A program made the position numbers and the translations under genes. The notes below the pieces were generated by a model, which saw only the letters and a program-made list of their open reading frames with translations, had not been told where the DNA came from and made no database searches. A stretch of 64,000 nucleotides of DNA, from positions 46,777 to 110,776 of the forward strand of contig WOGZ01000096.1 in the NCBI GenBank assembly GCA_009733775.1, read 5' to 3'. Positions 11,832-23,979 of this stretch are shown here, piece by piece (within the stretch, counting starts at the first letter, position 1; each line of letters opens with the position of its first letter). This stretch comes from Alectoria sarmentosa (taxonomy: Eukaryota > Ascomycota > Lecanoromycetes > Lecanorales > Parmeliaceae).

Positions 11832-12423
11832 CTATACTCATGCAGACGTATATGAAAGGAGATTGGAAAGCTAGGAGACAAGAACAGTGGAGAAGCGATT
11901 TGGAAAAATTGAGAAGCTGGAGATTTCGATGCTTGACATGTGCCCCATTCTCCAACGACAGCTAAGAATAAAGAAATTGGAGCGGAAACAAACTCGAGAT
12001 CAATGGCCAATAGAAGGACGCCCTCATCTTCACGGTGCCTCAGGCCCCCAGCCCGTTCTCCGCAGCTGAAGTCCGAGTCTCACATTACGTGGCCAGATCG
12101 ACGTAGGATTGCATAAGAGCTAGCAATACCAGTTTCACTATGACCGGCGCCGATAAAGAAAAACCAGGAGTAGCACATCATCATTGAAAATGAATGCCAT
12201 AGTCAGACAGAGGGCAAGTGATTTTTAGCGTCTCCCATTCCCTCATATTCAGCCCTACAGATATTCCCGTTGACTTCTGGCTTCCCCAAGGATGTTCATA
12301 GATGTCCTTTAATTCGTCAATATGCTTTCACGATGATAATAGAGACATGCTGCCTCTCTGTCCACCACGCTTTGTGCAGCTGCCCCTGCGCAGACCTCTC
12401 ATAAGTCGCATTTCCCGGCCAAG
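11832..12423. other. Divergent promoter region between methyltransferase and Arl3 genes
   Basis: The region separates two divergently transcribed genes and must hold both promoters. No recognisable element beyond CT-rich stretches was seen. Confidence 0.4.
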
Positions 12424-13192
12424 ATGTTCCACCTAGCCAAAAGCGTGTACTTTTGGGCCACATCCAAAGAAGGTATCTCCCCTCCAAACCCTTCCCTTTT
12501 TCACTCACAGCGCAATCAAGCTCTCTGTCTTCCTCCGCCTCATTCGCTGTCGTCCTTACATCCTACCTTCCCGCTTACGCGCCCCCCCAGAGTACTCCAT
12601 CCTGCTCCTCGGCCTCGACAATGCCGGCAAAACCACCCTCCTCTCCACCATCAAATCCATCTATAACCACACCCCCGCCTCCTCCAAACCCACCGTCCCC
12701 ACCGTCGGCCAAAACGTCGCCACCGTATCCCTCGACGACATGTACCTCAAGATCTGGGACGTAGGCGGCCAGCACGCCCTGCGATCAATGTGGACGAGCT
12801 ACTACTCCGTCTGCCACGCGATCGTCTTCGTGGTCGACGGATGCGACATCGGCGATGACTCCGACATTCAGAATCTCAGTGGTGAGGGACAGGTGGGGCG
12901 GTTGGAGGAGTGCAGACGGACGCTGGAGTCGGTGCTGTCGCATCCGAGTACGGCGTCGATACCGCTGCTGGTGTTGGCGAATAAGCAGGATCGGGAGGAC
13001 TGTGTGGAGACGGTGAGGATCAAGGAGGGGCTTGTGAGGAGGGTGTTTGAGGGGGAGAGGGGCGGTGGGGTGAGGGATAGTAGGGTTTTGCCCATCAGTG
13101 CGTTGAAGGGGGAGGGTGTCAGGGAGGCGGTGGAGTGGGTTAGGAGTCGGGTTAGGTGGAACAAAGAGGGGAGGGGGCCGGTCATGAGGTAG
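12424..13192 (+). CDS. ARL3: Arl3/ARFRP1-type small GTPase
   Basis: Exons 12424-12472 and 12591-13192 give 216 residues. The N-terminus MFHLAKSVYFWATSKEEYSI resembles yeast Arl3. It has no Gly2, so it is not a myristoylation site. In yeast Arl3 the N-terminal Met is acetylated and binds Sys1 at the trans-Golgi. GTPase motifs are complete: G1 GLDNAGKT (24-31), a switch I Thr in PTVPTVGQNV, G3 WDVGGQ, G4 NKQD and G5 ISALKG. In yeast the protein recruits Arl1 and golgins and works in Golgi-endosome transport. The insert between G4 and G5 (RRVFEGERGGGVRDSR) is longer and more Gly/Arg-rich than in yeast. Third codon positions are C-rich in the first half and G-rich in the second. The single 118-bp intron falls right after residue 16. 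Confidence 0.92.
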
Positions 13193-13614
13193 ACTTGGGA
13201 TGGAAAGGGCAACGGGCTAGTCGTTGGCACTGCGGGAAAAGTCGAAGTCGATAAGATATCTTTGAGAGAGCTCCGGCCAGTATCCCGGCCAGTATCACTC
13301 TTCGAGATCGCGAGGAATATGTACAGTGCAGATCTGCGATATGCCAAAGACTTCTTGGAAGAGATTCCGTATACCTTTCTAATACAGTGCTTTAAAGGTG
13401 TGAGATGGGTGTTTAAAGCCTCCGTTGTCAAGAATCTTAGTATATTTACAGTGCCATGGACACGCAGGATGTTATCACCCAAAAAGAAAGCAAAAAAGCT
13501 GCATTTCCTGATTGCAAAGATGTCAAAGTCACCAAGGCGCTGGATCGCTGCAGTACAGAAAAGCCTCCCAAGGTATCATGGTCAGGACTAACTTCTGACC
13601 ATCAAATTCGAGAC
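13193..13614. other. Convergent 3' region
   Basis: Spacer between the 3' ends of the Arl3 gene (plus) and the surface-protein gene (minus). No gene seen; an open plus frame (13262-13591) looks like chance. Confidence 0.4.
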
Positions 13615-14527
13615 CTAGTATCTAGGCGCCTCCAGCTCCCCTAATTCATTCATGGCCACCGGCATACTATCCTTTTCATGTACCTTATGGCCTACAGGCA
13701 ATTCCGACCACCCTGGCTTACTTGTAGCATAGTCTTGAGCACCATGATGTGGTACGGCATAACTTTGGGCGTCTAGATGAGGTTTATTGGTTTCCGTCTG
13801 TATCGTCTTTGCCTTTTTCTGCCGTCGAAGCACATAGAAGGTAGCAGCAGCAGCGATTAATGCCAAAGCTCCCAGTGCCACTCCAACTCCTATGCCTATT
13901 TTTGCCCCCTCACTGAGGCCACTGTTCCCGCTAGCTTTTGTTTCAGTTGTGGATTTTGCAGAAGGGGAGGGAGATGCTGTCGATTCTGGTTTTGTGCGTG
14001 AATTCGTACTGGTGCTGGTAGTTGATGAAGTTCCGGTATTCTGACTCCAAGTCACAGGTTTGGAGTTGCTTTGAATCTGAACTTTGAAAGTTCCGCTCAT
14101 GGCATACGGAGGCCCCAGCCCGACGGCAGGCTTACGGGAGAGTTCGAAGTGGCAGCTGAATGGTTCGAGCGCATAGTTGAGGGGAAAATCGAGACTACCC
14201 GTGGCAGGCGCTGTTTGATTGTACACTGTCATCGTTGTGTCAGAACTCGATTGCAAGGACAGAAAGAAAACAGGATTCAGTCATACATTCACCTAGTCCT
14301 GGAGAAGAAGAATTGCCATTTATGACACCGCACCAGAGATGAAGCCATGGCGTCGAAAAGTCCGATGTCCATGAAGCGTTCAATGTGTCGAGGTAGTTGA
14401 AAGTGGGGACTGTGCTAGGATCTGGATACAACCATGTGCCATTAGCACCGGAGTCCGCGCTTGCTATTCTCACAATCACAACGACCGGAAACATCAAAGC
14501 ACAACGTAGAGATCGAGAAAACCACAT
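13615..14527 (-). CDS. Single-pass surface protein with signal peptide (Mid2/WSC-like layout)
   Basis: Exons 14527-14293 and 14225-13615 give 281 residues. The intron uses GTGAATG and ends ...ATGACAG, with CTGAC upstream. The product begins with a signal peptide (SLRCALMFPVVVIVRIASA). A small ectodomain with a few Cys and Asn-glycosylation sites follows (NGTW, NASW, NGNSSS, YNQT). Next is a Ser/Thr-rich stalk, then a transmembrane helix at about residues 188-211 (IGIGVGVALGALALIAAAAT) with a YVLRRQKK stop-transfer sequence and a polar cytosolic tail ending ELEAPRY. Many ascomycete genes with this layout are unnamed or called Mid2-like. The Ser/Thr stalk plus one helix resembles cell-wall stress sensors, but no WSC cysteine domain is present, so a sensor role is only an inference. 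Confidence 0.72.
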
Positions 14528-17468
14528 CGTTATGGGAGTGAAGGATACGCAGATATTGGTAAAAAGCGAAATGAACCATGAGGTCAGATCAAAACGTTCT
14601 GACCGACACTATTTGACGTGTGAGGCTGAGCTTTTAGACCTTGAAGGATCCCGCTTCCCCTGGGCAGTGTTTTGGAGTAAGCGAGCCATGCCTAACATAC
14701 GGTAGAAGTCAGATGGCGCGAATATGTCTTGCTATAATCTGACTGACTATTTTTTGAAGAGTTTGCTAATTCTGTAAACATAATTCTTGCATTGAGACTT
14801 GATCACTCGATGTTAGTCAGAGGAGGCGCGCGGCAACCCAAAAACACGCAGGGGTTCGAGCAGAAGCGGGTCTCTGAAATAGGAGCTCACGGAATTTTCA
14901 AGGCCGCTGCTTTCACGGCGTGATGGAACATGAAAATTCCCTGGTACAGTATACGTACAGAGACTGTACACCATCGACTCAAGCCTTTGATGGCTCGTAA
15001 AATGGTTATTCAGTAGGTATCACCGGCCCCAGATTCGACAAGTTGGTGCGGGTTGCTGATGAAATGGCGCCCAATCAGAAAAAGAAGCTCCTTGGCGTGT
15101 CCATGCAAGCTGCCGCTCTGGTGGTGTTGCTTGATCTGCACGAAATTTGGCGGGGAAGAGCCAAGGCAATCTCGCAACTTTGTTCCATGGTCTCCGCATT
15201 TTGCTTCGTAGTCGTCTTACGAGACTGACCCTTATTCAAGGGAGTGAAATGATAGTAATCAAACATGGACTTGTGCCTTTCCGATGCCCAGTGACTCCAA
15301 GCCGAGCTCGACCGAGCTACTGGTGAGATCTGAGGAGTCGAGGAGGCTTGGCACTTTTCGTGGACCGTAGTATTAGAAACGTCGCCAAGAATTCATGAGC
15401 GAAATAATAAGTTGCGATGTTGCAGTCTCCGAAGCTGAGGAATGGGTTCTTGTAGTGGGTTGGTGCTGTAATTTATAATTAAGGGGCCAGAGCAATGGTA
15501 AATGATCAGTGTGACTACAGACACTGCCTTATCAGTGGAGGCTATTATGGATGCACGAATGCAGATAAGAGTGCATGCGCACCAACGCCTTTTCGTCCCG
15601 AAAGGCCGTGCATGAGGGAGGATTTATTTACTAGCAGATCTTCCGCCTATCCAGTCATCAGTCATGAGTGCATGAATGAGTCCCGAGACTGCAGATTCAG
15701 GGTAGAGGGAGTCAATTGGTTCCAGTGCACGACGCAACACTGGATTGATGATGCTCAATGTACAGACAGGTGGCAAAGATCATCTTTCGAGAGCAGCGGA
15801 TAGCTAATACGCGTACCGACTAGCTCTACACGAACTATATGGAACGAGAGAAAAATGACACACTCACAGGAGTCGCAGGAGACATCTCCGACTTCTAGAC
15901 CGTCACCGGCTCTGGCGGCTGCAGCGCACAAAGTGAAAGAATCATGACGAATGACGACAAAAAGCTTCGCGAAAGCTGAGCCAAGAGATATTTGCATCGA
16001 AGAGGCTAGGAAAGAAACCTAAAAGTTTGAGATCTTAGCTTCATTGATGCGAAATTGGTGCCAAAAAGGGTTGCTTTCCCCTACCCCCGTTTGTAGCATT
16101 TATCGAGATTACTTGTTTCGAAGATGATGGCGAAGTGGGGTAGCTTACATAAGTCTTTGACACGGGCGATCCCAAAGGATTCGTCTGTGCGGCTCAGGCT
16201 CCCAGTAGTGGGGTATAAAATGAAATAAAATAAAAAAAGCGATTGAGGTGTAGAGTAAGTAAGCTTAGACCCTCCAAACTCTACAGTCTCATGATCCTGA
16301 AGGCTGCACATCAAATTCTATTCGCTAGGGATATCCATCTTGTATTTGGTGGTCTGTATCGAAGGAAAGAGTTGAGGTGTGGCCTATGGCTTGCAGTCAA
16401 AGGCTGTAGGTACTTTACTTGCTGTGGATGAGGCCGAGGGGCCAAGCGAAAGTCGTGCGCCAAAATGAAAACGCGTCTTAACCACTTTAAAGCAAGATTC
16501 ACCATACTTGAAGCAGTCTAATCCCTGTCCATGCCGTGCTCTCAGTCCCGGCACCGCCAATCAGCGACCCTTACAACCGACTATTACTTAGGGGAAGCCT
16601 GTCACACTGCTTCAACTCCCTCAATCTCTATCTCGTTCCTCGTCTGTCTGACATACAAGTCACTCAACGGTGACAACGACTTCATCCTCCACACTTCTTT
16701 ATCTCATCGACTCGTGCTGGTAAGGTACCGACTGATTCGCTTTTCCATTCCAATTCTATTTTCCAGCATTCTTCCATCCCGGTCCGAACTCTCGCTACGG
16801 GTAACTCGTAACCGTAATCTGTACGCTCCAGGGGTACCAACTAATTCAACCCTCCACCACCATCTCTACGAACATCTCGCACATCCTCTCGACTTGCTCA
16901 CCAGCTAGTCGAGATCATGAGTGAATGATTGAGCCTTCTTGCTGCCTCAAGAGCACTTCATCTCGCCTATTCCTTGCCCTTTGCCTGGCTTTGCACTTGT
17001 CAATATCTAATCCACGGCTGAAGAACACGGTACAGTCAAATCTTTCCCATTCTTTTGACCAACCAAACGGCCTCATCAATCCTTCACCATCAAGACCACT
17101 TCAATCCAGGCACCATCCTAGTAGTCACATGCCTTGATACAACAATACGCTCCTTCTGTGATCGCTTCGCCACCGATCGTGTACGTGCAGCGTCACCAAA
17201 AGAAAATGCTCGAAATCCCTTGAAGCATATTCCCAACATCCAATTACACCACTGCACAGTCTTTACATAACTTGAGACCTCAACAACCATCCGCCTCAAA
17301 AACTAGACTGCCATTGCTGACACTTGCTTGTGTCTTAGACATACTGAACGACCTGTCCCCTCCGTCCCAACCAAATCCTCCTGTGCTCAATCAAGATACC
17401 ATCTACATCATCCTGTGAAGCTTCATTGTTGTAATAGAGACCTTGAACGTCCTACGCAGGTGTTACAC
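14528..17468. other. Long spacer including a probable 5' leader of the Bni4-like gene
   Basis: No strong gene apart from the weak minus-strand candidate at 15712-15997. From about 16530 to 17468 the plus strand is CT-rich, with many short upstream ATGs, as in long fungal 5' leaders. It runs into the ATG pair at 17469 and may contain a leader intron ending TTAG near 17336. Confidence 0.4.
15712..15997 (-). CDS. Possible small secreted cysteine-containing protein (weak)
   Basis: A minus-strand ATG at 15997 opens a hydrophobic N-terminus (MQISLGSAFAKLF) followed by an Ala-rich stretch and LEVGDVSCDS. A donor GTGAGTGTG at 15867 and an acceptor ATTAG at 15804 would add a second exon ending at 15712, for 73 residues in all with four cysteines after the leader. 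The signal peptide is interrupted by charged residues (VIRHDS), which weakens the call. I do not recognise a family. It could equally be chance open sequence. Confidence 0.22.
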
Positions 17469-20156
17469 ATGATGGCTGCTATGGTGCAGTCGTTTCCCTC
17501 GCCAACATCAACGATGACAATGCTCCAAACACGCCCTTCGTCTTCAGAAGCGTTTCAGAATGGGTCACAAGGCCAGCAACATCAACGAAACTCCCAAATA
17601 CCTAGAAACATCTACAATACTTCTGTCGGTGGAATGGCAGCTGGAAATTACAGAGGACATACATCCACTTCGCCAGTGTCCCCCTATGGCTTCTCCAGTC
17701 CACCGATACTGCCCAATGGTTCCAACCCACTTCGGCAGCACCCTACAGCTGTACCGCCTCCACGGCTTGAGAACAGAACGGTATCTGCACCATCAGTACC
17801 TCACGCTCAGCAAGCGTCGCAACAGAGCCTGTCCATTCCTAATCGACCCCGCCCCCCAGTAGTCACTACATCCTCCACCCCATTGAGCGCTCCCAATAGC
17901 AACAACCCGCGGCAACAGACCATCCCTGACGGTAATGCTCCAACCATTGCCACCGCTCCTCCACAAACGGCTTCTAGGCCTCTCTCCACCGCTGATCTCA
18001 GCCTCCCGCCTCCCCAAACAGCTTCTTATGCCACCGTGGCCAAATCGTCGCCAGACCGCTACCGACGCAATCACCGGCGTGCGGAGACATCTGGACCTTT
18101 GACCACAACTAATCAAGGCCAAGGCGGATCTGCAATGCCGTCGGGTTCAGGTATGGCAACTGTCGGTCATCTCTATACACATCCTACACAGACGAGCAGT
18201 ACTCCCTCATTAACATCATACCCATCGTACCGTGGAGCCCAAACGGCTTCTTCACCAATAGTGAATGACTACAACTTTGGAGCGCAGCCAAGGCTCGCAA
18301 GTAAAGATGACATGAACCTGCAAAAGGAGCGGCAAGCTTCAACAGACTTGGCAAAGAGATACCGAAGAAGAAGCATCAGCAGCATGGAAGCTAAACATTT
18401 TGCAATTCCACTGTCAGAAGCAGGGCCACCACAGCAACAAGGTCCGATTAAGTCTTATGCAGCTATGCTCGCTGGTCCGTCACCACAGGAGCGGAAGGAA
18501 GTTCGGACAACACCTGCAGTCGAGAGACCGACCTCATCCCATGGTCGTAGTGGCAGCAATGAGAGTTCAGTCTCGGGTCGCTCTGCCCCGAAGTCATCAG
18601 GGGCTAAGCGATTCGAGTTACCAACTCCTGCTCCTACCACAGCACAAGAAGGTACTCCAATAGCGAGAAACGAAGCCAAGGTCATCAACATCCCTGCACG
18701 AGGATCATCTGAAGCAAGCAAAAGGCTCGCCAGTCCCTCACCTCTGTCACAGCCGATGGCAATGAGCCCCGAGATTCCTTCCTCTAACCATACCTTTGAT
18801 GCTCCAGAACCCTTAAAGCCAGCGGCACCGATCGTAGCCCATACTAGCACGGTTCCCTCTGGGATTCCCCAAAGCCCTGCAGCGCAGCACTTGGCTGCGC
18901 TCAACAAGAAAGATGGAAAGAAGGAAGGCAAATCGTCGAGGTTACGGCGAGCCTTTTCTTTTGGCAGTGCGGCCGAACTTCGAAAGGCATCTGCCGAGAA
19001 CAGTGCTGCCGCCGCTTCCAATGAACGTGCTAAGCTACGGAAGGATCGTTACGTGGACGAACAAGAAGCTCAGCAAGCAGCTGAGATCCAGAAACAAGAG
19101 GCAGCTGGCCTTGGGGAAGGCATTTATTCCGGGCAAGGGCATTTCTTCACTGGATCGACGGACAACCTGTCAATATCTTCGACTGCTTCTTCAGCATCTG
19201 TGATGATCAGAAAAATGGGCAAGGGCATGAAAAAAGGTTCTCGCTCGTTGGTCGGGTTATTCAGGCCGAAGTCCGTTGTGGGCGTACCCGCTGCAGATTC
19301 TGCCGTGCCAGAAGTCGGCATCGCTCAAGTCTCGATGGTAACAGTTGAGGCTGAGCGAGAGAAGGTTAATGTCAATGCTAACCCGCATGATCAAGCTGGA
19401 GGCGGTACCGGGTTTCCTAAATTGGAGAGGAATTCGATGGACGCTGCACATATGGCTTCAGAGCCCAAGATTTCCTTCGGTGAACGACCAGGCAGTTCAC
19501 GAACGGAAAGTTCACGGGGAAGGCGTAGCATTGTTGGAGGAGAGGAGGAGCGTGCAAAGGTTTTGGCAGCGGTCAAGAAAGGCATCTTGAAGCGTAAGCT
19601 CCACGACCACATTAAAGTACACTGAAGATTGTTAACATGTGATTGGCAGGCACGGACTCAGGCCAAGTTTCCCCTGTCACAAGACCTGTTGATATGAAGA
19701 CCCCGGATTTCAATCTCCCTCAGATCCCTCACTTCAATGACAGTCCCCACTCTAGCGCTCCAACCACACCCATTGATGAACACGTTCCACGATCCGGACA
19801 TAGGAAAACCGATTCAGTCAATATAGAGGGAGAAGAATACTTCCTGTCTTTGGCGAACTTCACCAGTAGTGATTCGAAAAGCTTGCCAGGCACACCGCGG
19901 AGTCTTGCAGCCCGCAATATCAGTTTCAGCCCTCGCATACAGTTCCATGACACCTGGCCACCAGGCGAGTATGATAGACGAGGCGAAATTGCTACATGCA
20001 ATCGCTTGACGCCCCTCCTTGCTCAACAGATAAAGGAAGAGCTGAACACTTTTAAGATGGTATGTATCCTCAGCAAGCTGATAAGTTGTCATTGCTTACT
20101 TGACTTAGGAGATGGAAGTACACGCCGAGTCTAAGGTCTACACACACTTCTTTTGA
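17469..20156 (+). CDS. Large disordered Bni4-like protein with PP1-docking motif
   Basis: Exons 17469-19593, 19650-20059 and 20109-20156 give about 860 residues (MMAAMVQSFP start). The frame is also open upstream to 17328, but without an ATG. Almost the whole protein is Ser/Pro/Gln/Thr-rich and looks disordered, with short basic clusters (KRYRRRSISS, KKGILKRKR). The end is ordered and conserved-looking: ISFSPRIQFHDTWPPGEYDR, then RLTPLLAQQIKEELNTFKM and a last 16-codon exon EMEVHAESKVYTHFF. RIQF fits the RVxF docking motif for protein phosphatase 1. Yeast Bni4 is a disordered scaffold that brings Glc7 (PP1) and chitin synthase 3 to the bud neck and uses a C-terminal RVxF-type motif. I infer Bni4 kinship from this layout, not from an alignment. 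If correct, it acts at septation and cell-wall chitin deposition. Confidence 0.62.
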
Positions 20157-22044
20157 TGAGCGGATTGCTTGGGTTGGCCTGCTCTCGGCTGCGTTCAACC
20201 ACGACTCGACCTTCGATACAGGGATTAGGGCGACACTTTCCTCTCTAAATGACAACGGGATGCCAGTGTCATGTACTACCACATAAGAACCTCTACGTCC
20301 TCTACTTCGCAAGGACCGGGCTGGTCACGGCTCCTTGCTCTACGATCAGCCATCTAAGGTCTGGCGATTTCACCTTACACACCTCTCATCTCTCGACCCC
20401 ATGCATTGATACAATATGCAATGGAGTCTGGATCATACTTTGGTCGAAGCTATCGGCGGTACACTCATCGATGTTCGCTTGTCGCTTTCGCACCAAAAGT
20501 TCGCTCCCGTCTTTTCCTTTTTTTTATCCAGCGTCTAGGGAATACATAAGGTCTCGATTCTTCTCTAGGCAAGCAAGTCAGATCATGTCGTTACAAAGGA
20601 AGGGGTCCGAATGAAGGAAGCGAGCCAGCGTGTCTGTGACGTGTGAGAGTCTTACATTTACATTTAGTGTGATGAGATGCGATGTCCTTCAAATCCGGAA
20701 GTAGCGATGGAATTAATGGAAATGAAACATGACTTTTGAGCAATCCGAGAATCGTGCGAGAACATTTCGATTGTCAATTCTTTAGCATCACATTCGTGTT
20801 TGCCTTTCCGGCCGTTTTGCGGCTAGGAAACTTTCATCGATACCTTGTTATTGCTATAAAGCTCCTGGTATGCTGCCAGAATTGGTTCGTTCTTCATGTA
20901 CAACGAGAGAATATTGTCCAGGTTTCCGTCCTCATTTTCTCGTTTCTTGCAGATGTCGTCTTCGTCGCCCCTTCAATTAGCGTACACCCTCTTTCCGCTT
21001 TCCACGGTCGCTATATTCACCCCAGATGCCCAATCGCCTTCCTTGTCTGCTACAAACCCCAGCCCTTGTTATGATGACGGGCCAATCCTATCTGGAGCAG
21101 CGGCTTGCATTCCTCTCCTCTGCAACTTCAAATCATAAGCCCTCATGCCAGTCTGTTGCAGCCGGTACGTCAGTCCTCTTCAACACCCCTTCCGTCTCTT
21201 CACTGATGAGTTGGCGGCTTCCTAGTATCACTGAAACGGGATTGAGATTGGTAAGACGACAATGTTGAAGGAGTTGGTTCGAAAATGAGAATCGGGGCGC
21301 TGATTGTGATAAGCCTAGGACTAGGAGGCGGCCGAGATGTCGACCATGAGTGGAAAAGAAGGCTTAATCCAACAGTCGCCATTCGTTTCCCCTTGTCACC
21401 CCATTGTGCTCTCCTTTCTACTCCAGCTTCATTTACCGCACGTCTTCACTTCTCTCGTCCCCTTTCTTCCGAGGACTGCGAACATGAAGAACGCAACAGC
21501 GAAAACCCGACCCCCCTCCAATCGTTGCCTTCGGGCTGTCCGTGATGTCTTCACATCCTCGTAACCGATTCGTTCATCGGATACGACCGTGCGTTATTTC
21601 GATATAGCAGAGATAGCGCTTGGTTTCTCTTCAACGAGTCAAGAATGAAAATTGTTGGACACTTTTGAGGGTTTGCAGTGTGAATTATATGTTGACGCAT
21701 GCGATGAGGTTCGCATAACGAAGTGAAATGCTAGAGAAACTACTCAGAAATCAAAGGGTTGTAGCCACGGGGGAGTACCTAGCGGAGACATCCGAGGGCT
21801 GGATGCTTAACAATTGTGCATTTGGGTAGGGTGGGTACTTGGGGCATAATTTGGGAGGGAAATGATGCGAAAGGAAGATTGGAACCAGGTGATACCAGGG
21901 GGTTAGAATGAGGTGTTCACATCTCATATATCAAGCTGGTCGCCAAAGGAAGACCACTACGGTCTCCAGATTCGTCTTCCCCCCTCCTCAAGTCTGCTAT
22001 GGTCCTCGCAACGCTCGTACGCCCATGACTGCCAGCCCGCCAAG
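20157..22044. other. Long gene-free stretch
   Basis: It includes the 3' untranslated region of the Bni4-like gene. Open frames of 60-120 codons on both strands have no protein-like composition and no matching splice sites. Nothing else recognised. Confidence 0.4.
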
Positions 22045-22399
22045 CTACCCCCTACCTCTCTCCGACCTCTCCTTCTCCAACCGCTCCTCCACCTCCACCA
22101 ACTTGTCATACATGCGCCGCTGATTCGTCGTCACCGTGTTCAAATCCCGCGCCGTCGTCTTTTTCGCTTCCTCACCCGCGGCCACCATCTGCGGCCAGAT
22201 AAAGTAGCACCCGTAGAGCACAAACCCGGCGTTCGAAACCCACCGCGCATAGTCGGCCCAGCTCGGCATGCGGACGCTCGAGGACAGCTTCGTCCACGCC
22301 TCGTCCTGCCTGTCGAGGTACAGGAGCAGCAGGTGGCGATCGTCGAGGTCGTTTTACCGGTAGGACGCTTCAGTGACGCGCTGCTGGATGGGTTTTGAG
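22045..22399 (-). CDS. Small membrane-associated protein, 5' part uncertain
   Basis: The minus strand encodes MPSWADYARWVSNAGFVLYG, then CYFIWPQMVAAGEEAKKTTA and a coiled-coil-like tail (MYDKLVEVEERLEKERSERG), ending at 22045. The WVSNAGFVLYGCYFIWPQMV part is a probable membrane helix. Protein-like sequence continues upstream of this Met in the same frame (DRHLLLLYLDRQDEAWTKLS), but a TAA lies just before it. If 22357-22310 (GTAAAA...CGACAG, 48 nt) is removed as an intron, the frame joins IQQRVTEASYR directly to QDEAW. An acceptor (CTGACCCTTCTCCAG) at 22400 suggests another exon further up that I could not find. No function is known to me. Confidence 0.5.
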
Positions 22400-23031
22400 C
22401 TGGAGAAGGGTCAGAGGGAGAAGGGGGCACGTTGGGTGGGCGGGAGGGGGAGAGGGATGGGGAGAGGGGGTCTGGTTGCGGTTCCTGTACCCTCCCTTAC
22501 TATTTGGTTTTGTAACGTCGTCGCCTATTATGGAGTTGACGATAAATCATAAAAGGTCGTTTTGATGTGAGAAGCCAGTCGAGTTGAGATGAGAGAAAGC
22601 CTTGTTGTTGAAATTAAGTAAGGATCCATGAAGTTCATGTAAAAAAGCTCTTGCTCAAATGCAATGCGGAAAGGTGATTGATGTTTTGTATGTTTTTTTG
22701 TGCAAGCTTTGCTAAGAGCCTGCTGACAAGAGGCCTGCCCAGTGGGCTGATACTTTTCGAATCGCATAGAAGAGACTTCAATAGCATTGCTCAAGTGTAT
22801 TTTTCTCAAATGATTGTTACGTTTATCTCGACTTGCAGGCAGTGCTTCGCCACAAAGAGTGTAACATGAATTTCTTTTGTTCAGGACTACCATCTAAAAG
22901 AGTGTGACGAGTCCCTTTGTTGATGGCTATTAATGCGATAGGTTTTAATTTGCCTTTTCCCCCCCCCCTCAAAAAATCGCAGAACAAGACGAGAAGCAAA
23001 CAAACATAATAGCTCGACAAGCTCTCTACCG
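22400..23031. other. Intergenic
   Basis: It should hold the first exon or promoter of the gene at 22045-22399 and the 3' end of the secreted-protein gene. A C-run (C10) lies near 22960. Nothing else recognised. Confidence 0.35.
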
Positions 23032-23385
23032 CTAGTCTCCGAGCGTTTTCTGAACACTCCCCCATTTCGCTCCGCGTGCGCTCTGGCTGACACACGCCTG
23101 TGGGGTACCGTTCGCCATATCGGAAGTAATGGCCAATCCCGAATAGGCCGTGCAGTTGGCGTCCGAGAATATACTCAGCGAATCAATTTCGCTCAGGAGG
23201 GTGCCAAAGTTGACTCCCACGGCGTCATAGACCGAGTTGAACACCACGCAGTTGTCCACGTCAATATTGACGGCATCGCCGGCGCCAGGGCCGGTGCAGT
23301 CGGCGTTGTAGAATGAGCTCACCCAAGGGTCTTTGGCGACGGCGGCGGTGGCGAAGAGCGCGACGAGGAGGGTCTGGTAATGCAT
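23032..23385 (-). CDS. Small secreted protein with four cysteines
   Basis: A single-exon frame of 117 residues. It starts with a classic signal peptide (MHYQTLLVALFATAAVA, cut likely before KDPW). The mature part is about 100 residues, acidic and Asp/Asn/Ser-rich, with four cysteines (NADC, DNC, DANC, QAC), enough for two disulfides, and possible N-glycosylation (NCTA, NGTP). Size, secretion signal and cysteine content are those of fungal small secreted or effector-like proteins, but I recognise no family. GC content is normal, with no RIP marks, and the frame is intact. Confidence 0.7.
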   Translation of the reverse strand: MHYQTLLVALFATAAVAKDPWVSSFYNADCTGPGAGDAVNIDVDNCVVFNSVYDAVGVNFGTLLSEIDSLSIFSDANCTAYSGLAITSDMANGTPQACVSQSARGAKWGSVQKTLGD

Positions 23386-23979
23386 AATGTAGGGCGTGGA
23401 CTGAGGGAATTATTGGAAGGATATTTTGTGGATTTGGGTTTTTTGGTGTGTGATTGGGTGGTATCGATCTGAGAAGTTACAATCGGGAAGGAGACAGACT
23501 GACAGGTCTTATACGTAGCTCTCTGCAACGAAAGGTGCGAAACTGCTTTCATTCAAATCTTGCTTTTCTTCTTTCTTGTCTTAATGTGTCTTTGTGCTAC
23601 CTTGAAGTGTTTTAATTAAGCTCGCTTTATTCTTCGAATAGGAAACCGTCGATTTCAAAGGCTTGATGGTCATCTGCCACATTGGAGAATGAAAGGGTAT
23701 ATGAAGCATCATGAGGTCTTTGTACTTCTTTCGGATCTCTTATCTTCGAACGACCGTCTTCTCGGATGTCTTTGAGACGTAAAATTCTATCAAAGAGAGA
23801 CAAAGAAGATCGAATGTAGTCTTTAGCGAACTTTATCAGGATTCTTTTGTTTCGCATATTCTCGAAGGCCATCTCCACCACATTTGTAGATCTAGATCTA
23901 GGGCTACAAGATATCATTAAGTTAGCAATTAAGAAAACAACATGTCCTTGTTCATAGACCCGAATTCGGCTCTAACATC
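23386..23979. other. Intergenic with a 96-codon minus-strand frame of unclear status
   Basis: The minus-strand frame 23627-23917 (FAKDYIRSSLSLFDRILRLK, ending IDGFLFEE) has somewhat protein-like composition. It has no supported start context or family, so it may be a gene fragment. The rest holds the promoter of the secreted-protein gene. Confidence 0.3.

Noticed and set aside
12868..13482. 204-codon minus-strand frame
   Set aside because: Antisense shadow of the Arl3 exon, which has complete GTPase motifs on the plus strand.
10387..14527. Secondary-metabolite cluster around the O-methyltransferase
   Set aside because: Neighbours are a housekeeping GTPase and a surface protein; no backbone synthase is present.
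18455..19021. 188-codon minus-strand frame
   Set aside because: Antisense of the Bni4-like coding exon; composition is mirror Ala/Ser/Gly.
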